A stretch of DNA of 5,733 bases from Deltaproteobacteria bacterium (GCA_019312705.1 JAFDCW010000342.1:1-5733), one strand, 5' to 3'; positions 1 through 5,733 are shown, counted from the stretch's first letter. Made by a program: numbers and translations. Notes: generated by a model not told the origin, from the sequence alone.

Positions 1-594
1 AACCGCGAGATCCGAAGAGCGAAGCCCGCCGACGCCGCTCGCATCATCGATACCCTCGTCTCCGCCTTCGTCGACGATCCGTTTGTCGAGTGGGTCGTCG
101 GGGGTCGCGGAGAAAACGCTCGGCGCCGCTATTTCGCTCTCGCCACAGAGCGTCTGACCCTTCCCCACGACACGGTCTGGATGACCGATGACGGGGCGTC
201 GGTCGCACTCTGGGCGCCCTCCGAGTCCTGGCAGCTCTCGCCCCTTGCGCAACTGATGCTGATGCCGCGGGTCGCTCGGGCGGTTGGTTTCGGCCGGATG
301 AATGTCGTCGGTGCCGGGGTCGAACGCGTCGAGCGTGGTCGGCCGAGGGAGCCCTATCTGCTCTTGGTGCTGCTCGGTACGGTCCCCGAAGCCCAGCGCC
401 AGGGGCTCGCGGCCGAGGTCCTCGGGCCTGGGCTGCGGAGGTGTGACGCCGAGGGGCGCCTCGCGGTGCTCGATACCAGCCTCGCCGACAATCTCGACTT
501 CTATCGCCGTCACGGTTTCGAGGTCGCACGCAAGGTCGAACTCCCCGAGGGTCCTCCTGTCTGGTCCCTCGTGCGACCCCCGCGCGGCGTGTGA
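1..594 (+). CDS. GNAT-family N-acetyltransferase (5' partial)
   Basis: The reading frame is open from the first base to a TGA at 592-594, giving 197 residues. It reads like the GNAT fold: an N-terminal strand and helix (EIRRAKPADAARI, residues 3-15), a long middle region, then the acetyl-CoA-binding core. In the core, the strand around residues 119-126 (YLLLVLLG) leads into a Q/R-x-x-G-x-A pyrophosphate loop (QRQGLA, 132-137). The end is typical of the family: LDTS (157-160), an Asn at 164, then FYRRHGF (167-173). Family members of this type are about 200 residues, so only a few N-terminal residues should be missing. By family, it should transfer an acetyl group from acetyl-CoA to an amine in the cytoplasm; the substrate cannot be told. 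It converges on the lipoprotein gene with a 26-bp gap. An internal ATG at 181 is not the likely start, because family-like sequence lies upstream of it. Confidence 0.87.
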   Translation, partial: NREIRRAKPADAARIIDTLVSAFVDDPFVEWVVGGRGENARRRYFALATERLTLPHDTVWMTDDGASVALWAPSESWQLSPLAQLMLMPRVARAVGFGRMNVVGAGVERVERGRPREPYLLLVLLGTVPEAQRQGLAAEVLGPGLRRCDAEGRLAVLDTSLADNLDFYRRHGFEVARKVELPEGPPVWSLVRPPRGV

Positions 595-597
595 GTT

Positions 598-612
598 TCT
601 CGTCTCGTCTCG
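598..612. repeat. Short tandem repeat, 3 x TCTCG
   Basis: Three perfect head-to-tail copies of TCTCG fill most of the 26-bp gap between the convergent stop codons of the acetyltransferase and the lipoprotein. It may be chance low-complexity sequence; no function is inferred. Confidence 0.5.
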
Positions 613-620
613 GCCGCTGG

Positions 621-1499
621 CTACCGGCCCGGGGCGGAGGCGGCAGAACAGACGGCGGGAAAGAACACGGCTCTGCAGTCTCCCCGGTAGTGGGTTGCCC
701 GGGCCTGCGCGTTTGCCCAGACCACTGTGAGGTCCGCGGGGTCCTCGCTGAGGATCTCGACGGTGGCGGCCGGCCCGGCCTCGCCCTCGTCCCCCTCGGC
801 TACGTGGCGCTCCGTGATGGTCGTCGGAAAACTCGCATCGCCTTCATATTGGTAGCGGACTTCGAGCACCCGTTCCTGGACGAGGCTCATGTCGAACTCG
901 ACCGGGCGACCCGAGTCGTCGTAGCGGCATACGTCACCCTCGGCGCGCCCCTCGAGCCCGAGCGTGCGCTCGGACGTCGTCGGCAGCCATTCGTGGTTTC
1001 GCTTGAGCGGCCGTTCCCGTCCATCGAACCACCAGGTGATGCGTTCTACGACGGAATCTCCTTCGAGGCGTTCGCCGACGACCGGTCCCTCGGCCCGACC
1101 TCCTTCGTAGCGCATCAAGGCCGTCGCCGGTTCACCGCCCTGGTTGTTGGTTTTTTCGACCTCGACGGCGGCCCCGCCTTCCCGGTAGGTGTAGCTCGTC
1201 GTGAAACGCCGGGCCGACTCCGGGTCCTCGGCGACGACCTCGGTCAGCGTCCCGGCGGTGTAGACGTAGACCGTCGTTCCGCGATCTCGGCCGTCTTCTA
1301 CGACCTGCACCGTGCACCGGGACACGGTCGGTGCGCTGTCGTCACGCTCGGTGCTCGCCACCCGCTCCGTTCCGGCCAGGGTCGGTTCGGTGCCTCCCGC
1401 AGAGGGCGGGCTCGAACCGCCACACGCCGCCATCGCGGCCCATGCCAGCACCGCCGTCAGGACTTTCAGGGTCTGGGAAATCGTCGAGAGCCCGCGCAC
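621..1499 (-). CDS. Secreted lipoprotein of unknown function with YD-repeat-like strands
   Basis: This 292-residue protein starts at a GTG (1497-1499) and ends at a TAG (621-623). The N-terminus is a lipoprotein signal: R2 and K12, a hydrophobic stretch (VLTAVLAWAAMAA, 13-25), then a lipobox-like MAAC with Cys26 as the predicted lipidation site. A Gly/Ser/Thr/Pro-rich linker follows to about residue 58. The rest is rich in Tyr/Arg/Glu and alternating strands such as YTYREGG (103-109), CRYDDSGRPVEF (191-202) and EVRYQYEG (213-220). These resemble the Y-D-x-x-G-R pattern of YD/RHS repeats, but are too irregular to call a repeat array. Four more cysteines (62, 191, 275, 284) could pair as two disulfides. 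By analogy it is envelope-anchored, but I recognise no named family or enzymatic motif. The start is supported by the lipobox and a -10-like element 6 nt upstream. A long open frame on the opposite strand (591-1532) lacks any recognisable protein signature and is treated as a shadow. Confidence 0.78.
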   Translation of the reverse strand: MRGLSTISQTLKVLTAVLAWAAMAACGGSSPPSAGGTEPTLAGTERVASTERDDSAPTVSRCTVQVVEDGRDRGTTVYVYTAGTLTEVVAEDPESARRFTTSYTYREGGAAVEVEKTNNQGGEPATALMRYEGGRAEGPVVGERLEGDSVVERITWWFDGRERPLKRNHEWLPTTSERTLGLEGRAEGDVCRYDDSGRPVEFDMSLVQERVLEVRYQYEGDASFPTTITERHVAEGDEGEAGPAATVEILSEDPADLTVVWANAQARATHYRGDCRAVFFPAVCSAASAPGR

Positions 1500-1505
1500 G
1501 CCGAG

Positions 1506-1511
1506 AGTCTA
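1506..1511 (-). promoter_or_regulatory. Predicted -10 element of the lipoprotein gene (leaderless)
   Basis: On the minus strand TAGACT stands exactly 6 nt before the GTG start. A hexamer ending at -7 would put the transcription start on the start codon itself. No Shine-Dalgarno sequence is visible. The -35 position (17-bp spacer) reads GATCAC, a poor match, so the call rests on the -10 and on the same layout at the other genes here. Confidence 0.42.
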
Positions 1512-1529
1512 TCAGCCGGGCCAACCGTG

Positions 1530-1544
1530 TGATCGCTAAGATCA
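1530..1544. promoter_or_regulatory. Operator-like dyad TGATC-N5-GATCA
   Basis: A perfect inverted repeat with 5-bp arms and a 5-bp spacer (GCTAA) lies in the divergent region between the two lipoprotein genes. It overlaps the place where the -35 of the minus-strand gene would fall. Its size suits a dimeric regulator, but arms this short occur often by chance, so this is only a candidate. Confidence 0.25.
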
Positions 1545-1574
1545 TTGGGCAAAGCAGACCCTAGGCGGGCGTTC

Positions 1575-1584
1575 GTGTTAACAC
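1575..1584. promoter_or_regulatory. Palindrome GTGTTAACAC overlapping the predicted -10 of the M23 gene
   Basis: A perfect 10-bp palindrome ends 8 nt before the ATG of the peptidase gene. Its right half includes TAACAC, the best -10 candidate for that gene. It is an AT-rich island in very GC-rich surroundings. It could simply be a promoter melting region or an operator; the sequence does not decide between them. Confidence 0.3.
1579..1584 (+). promoter_or_regulatory. Predicted -10 element of the LysM-M23 gene
   Basis: TAACAC lies 8 nt upstream of the ATG at 1593 and is the only AT-rich hexamer nearby. No ribosome-binding sequence separates it from the start, so the transcript would be leaderless or nearly so. 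No good -35 is seen at 16-18 bp upstream (AGACCC at a 17-bp spacer). Confidence 0.35.
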
Positions 1585-1592
1585 TCTCGCCC

Positions 1593-2906
1593 ATGCGACG
1601 ACGACATCTGCGCTTCATCACCGCCTGGTCCTTGCTGGCGGCATCATCCCTCACGGCCTGCGGCGACGAAACCGAGTCGCCCCCGGCCCAGAGCGCAAGT
1701 GAAGCGGCCGGTGAGACGGCGACTGTGGAATCCGAGCAGCCAGCCGAGGAAGAGGCCCCGCCGCCGACGGCTGAGGAGGTCGCCGAAGGCGTCGAGGCCT
1801 TCGAGGGCAACTTCTACGTACTGCGTCCCGGCGAGACCGAGCATGACCTCGCGGTGCGTTATGGCGTCGAGGACACCGCGGTTCACCGCCAGCATCAGCT
1901 CGGGAACGACTGGTACGACGCCATGAACGAGCGCCTGCGTCACTTCGTGCCCGACATCGACGTCTCGGGCGGTCCGGATTTCCGTCTCGACACGGTGGGC
2001 TTCAGTCACATCATCGCCGAAGCCGAGGACATCCATACGATCTCCGAGCACTACAAGACCTCCATCATGGAGATCCTGGTCGTCAACGCCATCACCCCCG
2101 AAGAGGCCCTCACGCTCGAGGTTGGTCGACGCATCTTCATCCCGGGCGTCGTCACGAACACCGAGGGCCATGTCTCTCACCTTCCGCACCCGCGTGAGGA
2201 GGAGCTGCACGATCGTGCTCATGGGTTGCACCTCGGCACGCGCGCCGCGGCCTCCAAGCTGCTCCGCGGCGAAATGGAAGACGAGTGGCTCGCCGCCGCC
2301 GAGGGCGAACGCGGAGGCGAGTGGGACGGCACCTTCGGCTGGCCCGTCGCTGGGGGGTGGTTCGTGCGCGGCTTCGGCTCCGGCGAGCAGGGCTACCACA
2401 AGGCCGTCGACGTCGGCGGAAACCTGGGATGGCCGGTCCGGGCGATCGAGCGCGGCATCGTGGCCTACGCGGACGATACGATCCGCGGCTACGGCAACCT
2501 GGTCATGGTCATCCACCCCCAGGGCTTCGTCAGCTTCTACGCCCACAACTCGTCGTTCTTCGTGCAGGCGGGGCAGATGGTGAACCGCGGTCAGATCATC
2601 AGTGAGACCGGCAGCACGGGCATCAGCCGCGGGCCCCACGTGCACTTCGAGCTCATCCACGAGCACAACAACTGCGATCCCGCCCCGCTCTTCCGCCCCG
2701 GGGTCCGCCGCCACAACGGCGAGATGATGGACATCCCCCAGCTGACCTGGTCCGGAGACGGCCCGCCTCGGGGCCTGCGCTGCGAGCAACGGCCGAGCCA
2801 CCACCCCAATTCCCAGTGGGTTGTCCACGAGCACCCGGTCGAAGATGCGTCTCCTCGGTCGGGCGTTCCCGGGGCGGGCGGTATCGACCCTGCACCGGGC
2901 CGCTAA
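1593..2906 (+). CDS. LysM-domain M23 (LytM) peptidase lipoprotein
   Basis: This 437-residue protein is predicted to be an envelope-anchored peptidoglycan endopeptidase. The ATG at 1593 is preferred over an in-frame start at 1545 because it gives a clean lipoprotein signal: basic MRRRHLR, a hydrophobic core, then LTAC with Cys23 lipidated. A Glu/Pro/Ala-rich linker (about 25-70) follows. Next come a LysM-like segment (about 74-120, starting YVLRPGETEHDLAVRYGV) and a second one (about 137-184, ending VGRRIFIPG), which should bind glycan strands. The M23 domain spans about 249-367. All its key residues are present: H269-x3-D273 (HKAVD), H318 (YAHN) and H349-V-H351 (GPHVHFE). This indicates a working zinc site, not a degenerate activator of the EnvC/NlpD kind. 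A C-terminal tail of about 70 residues has Cys361 and Cys397, a possible disulfide. The gene is divergent from the preceding lipoprotein. The cleaved bond and cellular role (growth, division or remodelling) are not shown by the sequence. Confidence 0.93.
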   Translation: MRRRHLRFITAWSLLAASSLTACGDETESPPAQSASEAAGETATVESEQPAEEEAPPPTAEEVAEGVEAFEGNFYVLRPGETEHDLAVRYGVEDTAVHRQHQLGNDWYDAMNERLRHFVPDIDVSGGPDFRLDTVGFSHIIAEAEDIHTISEHYKTSIMEILVVNAITPEEALTLEVGRRIFIPGVVTNTEGHVSHLPHPREEELHDRAHGLHLGTRAAASKLLRGEMEDEWLAAAEGERGGEWDGTFGWPVAGGWFVRGFGSGEQGYHKAVDVGGNLGWPVRAIERGIVAYADDTIRGYGNLVMVIHPQGFVSFYAHNSSFFVQAGQMVNRGQIISETGSTGISRGPHVHFELIHEHNNCDPAPLFRPGVRRHNGEMMDIPQLTWSGDGPPRGLRCEQRPSHHPNSQWVVHEHPVEDASPRSGVPGAGGIDPAPGR

Positions 2907-2923
2907 CCTCGGGGTCTAGCGGT

Positions 2924-2952
2924 TTGGCCCTCGCCGGGCTCCGCGCTACCTT
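2924..2952 (+). promoter_or_regulatory. Predicted sigma-70-type promoter of cysQ
   Basis: TTGGCC (2924-2929) and TACCTT (2947-2952) are separated by exactly 17 bp, and the -10 ends 9 nt before the ATG at 2962. This is the best two-box promoter in the window. It lies wholly in the 55-bp gap after the peptidase stop codon, arguing that cysQ can be transcribed on its own. There is no Shine-Dalgarno sequence between the -10 and the start. Confidence 0.45.
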
Positions 2953-2961
2953 CCCGGCGCC

Positions 2962-3783
2962 ATGAACCAAGACCAGCTCAGTGAAGTCGCCTCCATCGCC
3001 CGTGCCGCCGGGGAGGTGATCTTGAAGGTCTACGCGACCGACTTCGACGTCGCCTACAAAGGCAAGAACGACCCGGTCACGGATGCTGACCAACGCGCCA
3101 ACGAGCTCATCGTCTCGCGCCTCGCGGCGGCGTTCCCCGGGGACGGGATCGTCGCCGAGGAGAGCCCCGACCAGAGCGATGCTCTTCGGTCTGGTCGCGT
3201 CTGGTATGTCGACCCCCTCGACGGGACCAAGGAGTTCGTCAAGAAGAACGGCGAGTTCGCCGTGATGATCGGCCTCACCATCGACGGAGAAGCCCACGCC
3301 GGGGTCGTCTATCAGCCGGTGAAGGACAAGCTCTGGGCGGGCATCGTCGGTGACGGGGCCTACCTCGAGGAGGGGGGTGAGCGTCGGCCCCTCCGGGTTA
3401 GTGAAGTCGCCGACCCGAAGGACCTGAAGCTCGTCGTCTCACGCTCTCACCGGGCGGCCTCGACGGACCAACTCGTCGCGCGTCTCGGGATCACCAACGA
3501 GGTGAGCCACGGGTCGGTTGGTCTCAAGATCGGCATGCTCGCCGAGCAGGTCGCGGACCTCTACGTGATCATGGCGCCGAAGTCCTCGAAGTGGGATGCC
3601 TGCGGCCCCGAGGCCGTCCTCCGCGCCGCCGGTGGGCGTTTCGCGGACCTCTCGGGTGCGTCGTTCGCTTACCAGGGCGAAGAGATGCTCAACCTTCGGG
3701 GGATCCTCGCCTGCAACGCTGCCTCCTGGGATGCGGTCCTTCCTGTCGCTCGCGCGATTGCCGAAGAAACCGGCCTCATCTGA
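2962..3783 (+). CDS. cysQ: 3'(2'),5'-bisphosphate nucleotidase CysQ (inositol monophosphatase superfamily)
   Basis: This 273-residue cytoplasmic enzyme has every signature of the Mg2+-dependent, Li+-sensitive phosphatase superfamily. NDPVTDAD (36-43) is followed by the metal-binding Glu pair in VAEES (64-68). The core motif DPLDGTKEF (84-92) follows, and its TKEF ending favours CysQ over inositol monophosphatase. The C-terminal motif is WDACGPEAVLRAAGG (211-225), with Asp212 the last metal ligand. Gly replaces the usual Ala before PE, a mild change. By family it removes the 3'-phosphate from adenosine 3',5'-bisphosphate (PAP), and possibly PAPS, recycling the by-product of sulfate activation and sulfotransferase reactions. 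It is slightly longer than the E. coli enzyme (about 246 residues). No sulfate-assimilation genes are alongside, and it seems to have its own promoter. Activity on inositol phosphates cannot be ruled out from sequence alone. Confidence 0.92.
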   Translation: MNQDQLSEVASIARAAGEVILKVYATDFDVAYKGKNDPVTDADQRANELIVSRLAAAFPGDGIVAEESPDQSDALRSGRVWYVDPLDGTKEFVKKNGEFAVMIGLTIDGEAHAGVVYQPVKDKLWAGIVGDGAYLEEGGERRPLRVSEVADPKDLKLVVSRSHRAASTDQLVARLGITNEVSHGSVGLKIGMLAEQVADLYVIMAPKSSKWDACGPEAVLRAAGGRFADLSGASFAYQGEEMLNLRGILACNAASWDAVLPVARAIAEETGLI

Positions 3784-3819
3784 TTGATCCTCGCGGGCGC
3801 CAAGGCACCGTGCATCGTG

Positions 3820-3825
3820 TAGGCT
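3820..3825 (+). promoter_or_regulatory. Predicted -10 element of the Cys-rich membrane protein gene (leaderless)
   Basis: TAGGCT stands exactly 6 nt before the ATG at 3832, the same spacing as TAGACT before the GTG of the minus-strand lipoprotein. A start at the A of the ATG would follow. No clear -35 (GCGCCA at a 17-bp spacer) and no ribosome-binding site are seen. The element supports choosing 3832 over the internal ATG at 3898. Confidence 0.4.
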
Positions 3826-3831
3826 CGCGCC

Positions 3832-4632
3832 ATGCATAGCCACATTTTCGGGGGCCCTGGGGCCTCCCACGTCTCTGTCGCTTCCGCCTTCGTCGGTATG
3901 GTCGCCGTCTTCATTCTGGTCATCTTGGTCAATCTGGCCACGTCGACGACCGCCGCGGCCCAGTGTGCCGAGGGCAGGGTGGCCAACGAGCAGACCCAGG
4001 GGCGTTGCTGTTGGTCCGGCCAGACCTGGAGCCCCGAGACCTCGCTTTGTACGGGAGCGCCGGCATGCCCCGCCGGGCGGGTGGGCCAGGGAGATGATTG
4101 CGTCGTCGCCGCGGGAGCGGGGCAACCCGTCCAGGCTCAAGGCACCGCCGCGGTGCCCGTGGCTCCAACTGGCTACGGGGCCCAGCCGCAGCCCCAACCC
4201 CAGGCCCAGCCCCAATACCAGCAGCCAGCGCCCGTAGCGGCCCCGGCCGGTCCGGTGCGGACCGAGGAACGCGTGCGTACGGGGCTCTTGATACCCGGCG
4301 TGATCATGTTTGGGGCTTCCTACACGATCGCTCTTCTGTCGGGAATCGGAGCGGAGTACGGCTACCTCGCCATTCCGTTCGCCGGTCCCTTCATCCTCGC
4401 CGGCGACTACGCGGACAGCTCGACCGGCAGCGGCGGCGGCGAGGCGCTCGTCTACATTGGCCTCAGTGCGTGGGGCCTCGTTCAAGTCGCGGGCGTCGCG
4501 ATGTTCATCCTCGGGCTCACCCTCAAGAAGACTGTCGAAGTGCGCGCCGACCTCGGCGGAGGGCGGAGCGTCGCCCTCGCCCCGTACGAGGTGCCTGGCG
4601 GCGGTGGCCTCCAACTCCTCGGCGAATTCTAG
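3832..4632 (+). CDS. Cys-rich exported protein with Pro/Gln linker and C-terminal membrane segments
   Basis: This 266-residue protein of unknown function has a layered layout. A long N-terminal hydrophobic segment (about 19-38) ends in TTAAAQ, a likely signal peptidase I site near residue 43-44; it could instead stay as an anchor. A small six-cysteine module follows (Cys45, 59, 60, 73, 79, 90), including GRCCWSGQTWS (57-67), which could form three disulfides outside the cytoplasm. A linker of about 98-140 is rich in Pro, Gln and Ala (PQPQPQAQPQ, 118-127). The C-terminal part has hydrophobic stretches at about 151-172, 178-191 and 205-230, probably two or three membrane helices, then a Gly-rich tail. 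I have a general impression of similar Cys-module plus hydrophobic proteins in Myxococcota but know no assigned function. The ATG at 3898 would leave a signal without basic residues, so 3832 is preferred. Its stop is 12 bp from that of the convergent amidase. Confidence 0.82.
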   Translation: MHSHIFGGPGASHVSVASAFVGMVAVFILVILVNLATSTTAAAQCAEGRVANEQTQGRCCWSGQTWSPETSLCTGAPACPAGRVGQGDDCVVAAGAGQPVQAQGTAAVPVAPTGYGAQPQPQPQAQPQYQQPAPVAAPAGPVRTEERVRTGLLIPGVIMFGASYTIALLSGIGAEYGYLAIPFAGPFILAGDYADSSTGSGGGEALVYIGLSAWGLVQVAGVAMFILGLTLKKTVEVRADLGGGRSVALAPYEVPGGGGLQLLGEF

Positions 4633-4644
4633 AGCGCCGGAACT

Positions 4645-5733
4645 CTAAGGGTCGACGGGGGTCCAGGGAAACTCGGCCGATTGCCGCGCGGTGTTCTCGA
4701 TGGCCTGCATGACCGCGAGCACGACATCCTCCCGGTAGCTGCGGCCGACGACCTGAACGGGCACGGGCAGGCCCAGGCTCTGGGCCTGAACGGCGGCGGC
4801 CCGCTTGTCGAGGCGGTCGTAGTTCGAGGCGCGCGTGGTTTCGTCCGCGCGAACCCGGGTTACGGGTACGACCCCCGCGGGTAGGTTGAGCAGGTTGTAG
4901 CGAGCGGCGTAGCCGAAGGACATGGTGAAGTCCTGGCTCATGCCCTGGGGGACGGCGGGGGTCGGATGCAGGGGGCAGATGAGGGCGTCGATGCCTTGGC
5001 TCTCCCAAGCTGCGTGGGCGTGCATCTGATATTCGCGGCGGCGCCCGGTGATACGCCAGAGCTCGGCCACGGACTTGGCCCCCACTGCGTCGATGAGCCC
5101 GGCCATGCGCTCCTCTCCGAAGAGCCGCGCCGTGCGCGCTGCGGCGGTGCGCATGCGCGGCGAGAGCTTGGTCCCGCGCCGAACGAGCTTCAGCGGGTCG
5201 ATGATCTGCTCACCATCGAGGGCAGCGTCCAGGGTCTCCCCGCCGTCGGCGCTGACTGCGGCGAAGAAGAGATAGAGCACCTCGGCGGCGTTGGGTGGGG
5301 CGAAGGGCACGAGCTCGGCGCCGGCGTCTTCGAGGGCCTTCCGCGCTTCGGCGACGGCTCTCCGTACCGAGGACGCGGGGCGAAAGAAGCCGTCGTCGTC
5401 GTAGAAGCCGATGCGCAGTTTCGTGATGTCTACGGACGCCGGGTCGCCGATGGGCAATGGCGCGACGGTCGGGTCGTAGGCCGCGTGTTTCGTACTATCG
5501 AGGGCGCGTAGGAAGAACGATACGTCGGCTGCGGTCCGAGCGACGGGGCCGATCTGAGACCGGATTACCTCCTGGCCGACAATCGCAGTCCGCGAGCCGA
5601 CGTTCGACCACCGGTCGAGGGTTGGCTTGATGCCCGCGACTCCGCAGAATCCGGCGGGGAAACGGATCGAACCTCCGATGTCGGTGCCGATGCCGAGGCA
5701 CGATTGTCCGCTCGCGACGGCTGCCCCTTCACC
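4645..5733 (-). CDS. Amidase signature family hydrolase, fatty acid amide hydrolase-like (5' partial)
   Basis: The frame is open from the right edge to a TAG at 4645-4647, giving 362 residues. The first visible residues are the core of the amidase signature: GEGAAVASG, then LGIGTDIGGSIRFPAGFCG (13-31 of the fragment). The nucleophilic serine is Ser22 (codon 5668-5670). The catalytic lysine and the cis-serine of the GGSSGGE loop lie beyond the window edge. The GIKPT motif follows (34-38). Towards the C-terminus, LICPLHPTPAVPQG, NLPAGVVPV and LPVPVQVVG match the fatty acid amide hydrolase-like branch. By family, it hydrolyses a carboxylic amide with a Ser-cisSer-Lys triad; likely substrates are lipid or aryl amides, but related amidases are too broad to be sure. 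The lack of GatB or GatC nearby and the FAAH-like motifs argue against a GatA tRNA amidotransferase subunit. About 100 or more N-terminal residues are probably missing. Confidence 0.92.
   Translation of the reverse strand, partial: GEGAAVASGQSCLGIGTDIGGSIRFPAGFCGVAGIKPTLDRWSNVGSRTAIVGQEVIRSQIGPVARTAADVSFFLRALDSTKHAAYDPTVAPLPIGDPASVDITKLRIGFYDDDGFFRPASSVRRAVAEARKALEDAGAELVPFAPPNAAEVLYLFFAAVSADGGETLDAALDGEQIIDPLKLVRRGTKLSPRMRTAAARTARLFGEERMAGLIDAVGAKSVAELWRITGRRREYQMHAHAAWESQGIDALICPLHPTPAVPQGMSQDFTMSFGYAARYNLLNLPAGVVPVTRVRADETTRASNYDRLDKRAAAVQAQSLGLPVPVQVVGRSYREDVVLAVMQAIENTARQSAEFPWTPVDP

Noticed and set aside
612..629. Hairpin GGCCG-N8-CGGCC at the end of the lipoprotein gene as a terminator
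   Set aside because: The stem is only 5 bp, in very GC-rich sequence, and no T-run follows it on either strand.
591..1532. Long open frame on the + strand opposite the lipoprotein gene (313 codons)
   Set aside because: High GC leaves antisense frames open by default. The translation is Arg/Gly-rich with no signal or domain, while the minus-strand frame has a clear lipobox and promoter-like element.
1545..1592. Upstream in-frame start (1545) for the LysM-M23 gene
   Set aside because: It would add 16 residues ahead of the lipoprotein signal and place the predicted -10 element inside the coding region; the ATG at 1593 gives a standard signal peptide.
1644..2834. 396-codon open frame on the - strand opposite the LysM-M23 gene
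   Set aside because: The plus-strand frame carries unmistakable LysM and M23 motifs; the antisense translation shows only composition-driven Val/Asp/Gly-rich sequence.
4186..4230. CAG/CCC-rich stretch as a DNA repeat array
   Set aside because: It simply encodes the Pro/Gln linker of the membrane protein, and the units are irregular at the nucleotide level.
3439..4614. 391-codon open frame on the - strand opposite the cysQ end and the membrane protein
   Set aside because: It spans two plus-strand genes, one with secure catalytic motifs, and its Gly/Arg/His-rich translation has no recognisable domain.
1..5733. Defence island, biosynthetic cluster, mobile element or CRISPR system
   Set aside because: No nuclease, transposase, integrase, synthase, toxin-antitoxin pair or spaced repeats are seen; the genes look like ordinary chromosomal genes with separate transcription.

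Overview
This 5.7 kb window is GC-rich bacterial chromosome with densely packed genes. Its character points to a Myxococcota-like (former Deltaproteobacteria) organism: strong G/C bias, two predicted lipoproteins, and a six-cysteine, Pro/Gln-linker membrane protein of a style I associate with that group. The placement is from general resemblance only; there is no rRNA or marker gene to confirm it.

Layout, left to right: (1) a nearly complete GNAT-family N-acetyltransferase, + strand, cut by the left edge (1-594). (2) Convergent with it, a secreted lipoprotein of unknown function with YD-repeat-like strands, - strand (621-1499). (3) A 93-bp divergent intergenic region with two predicted promoters and two short dyads. 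(4) A LysM plus M23 (LytM) lipoprotein peptidase, + strand (1593-2906). (5) A CysQ-type 3'(2'),5'-bisphosphate nucleotidase of the inositol monophosphatase superfamily, + strand (2962-3783). (6) A secreted or membrane-anchored Cys-rich protein with hydrophobic C-terminal segments, + strand (3832-4632). (7) Convergent with it, an amidase-signature-family enzyme most like fatty acid amide hydrolases, - strand, cut by the right edge (4645-5733).

The genes do not form one recognisable pathway. Three of them (lipoprotein, M23 peptidase, Cys-rich membrane protein) belong to the cell envelope; CysQ, the acetyltransferase and the amidase look like independent metabolic genes. Every gene whose start is visible has its own gap upstream and a TANNNT-like -10 element (TAACAC, a poorer match, for the M23 gene) only 6-9 nt before the start codon. 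None has a clear Shine-Dalgarno sequence. This suggests separate, largely leaderless transcription units rather than an operon.

No RNA genes, insertion sequences, CRISPR arrays, integrases or convincing intrinsic terminators were seen, and no gene-free stretch exceeds 100 bases. I see no clear novel multi-gene system. The most interesting points are the repeated leaderless-promoter layout, the dyads between the two divergent lipoprotein genes, and the two uncharacterised envelope proteins.
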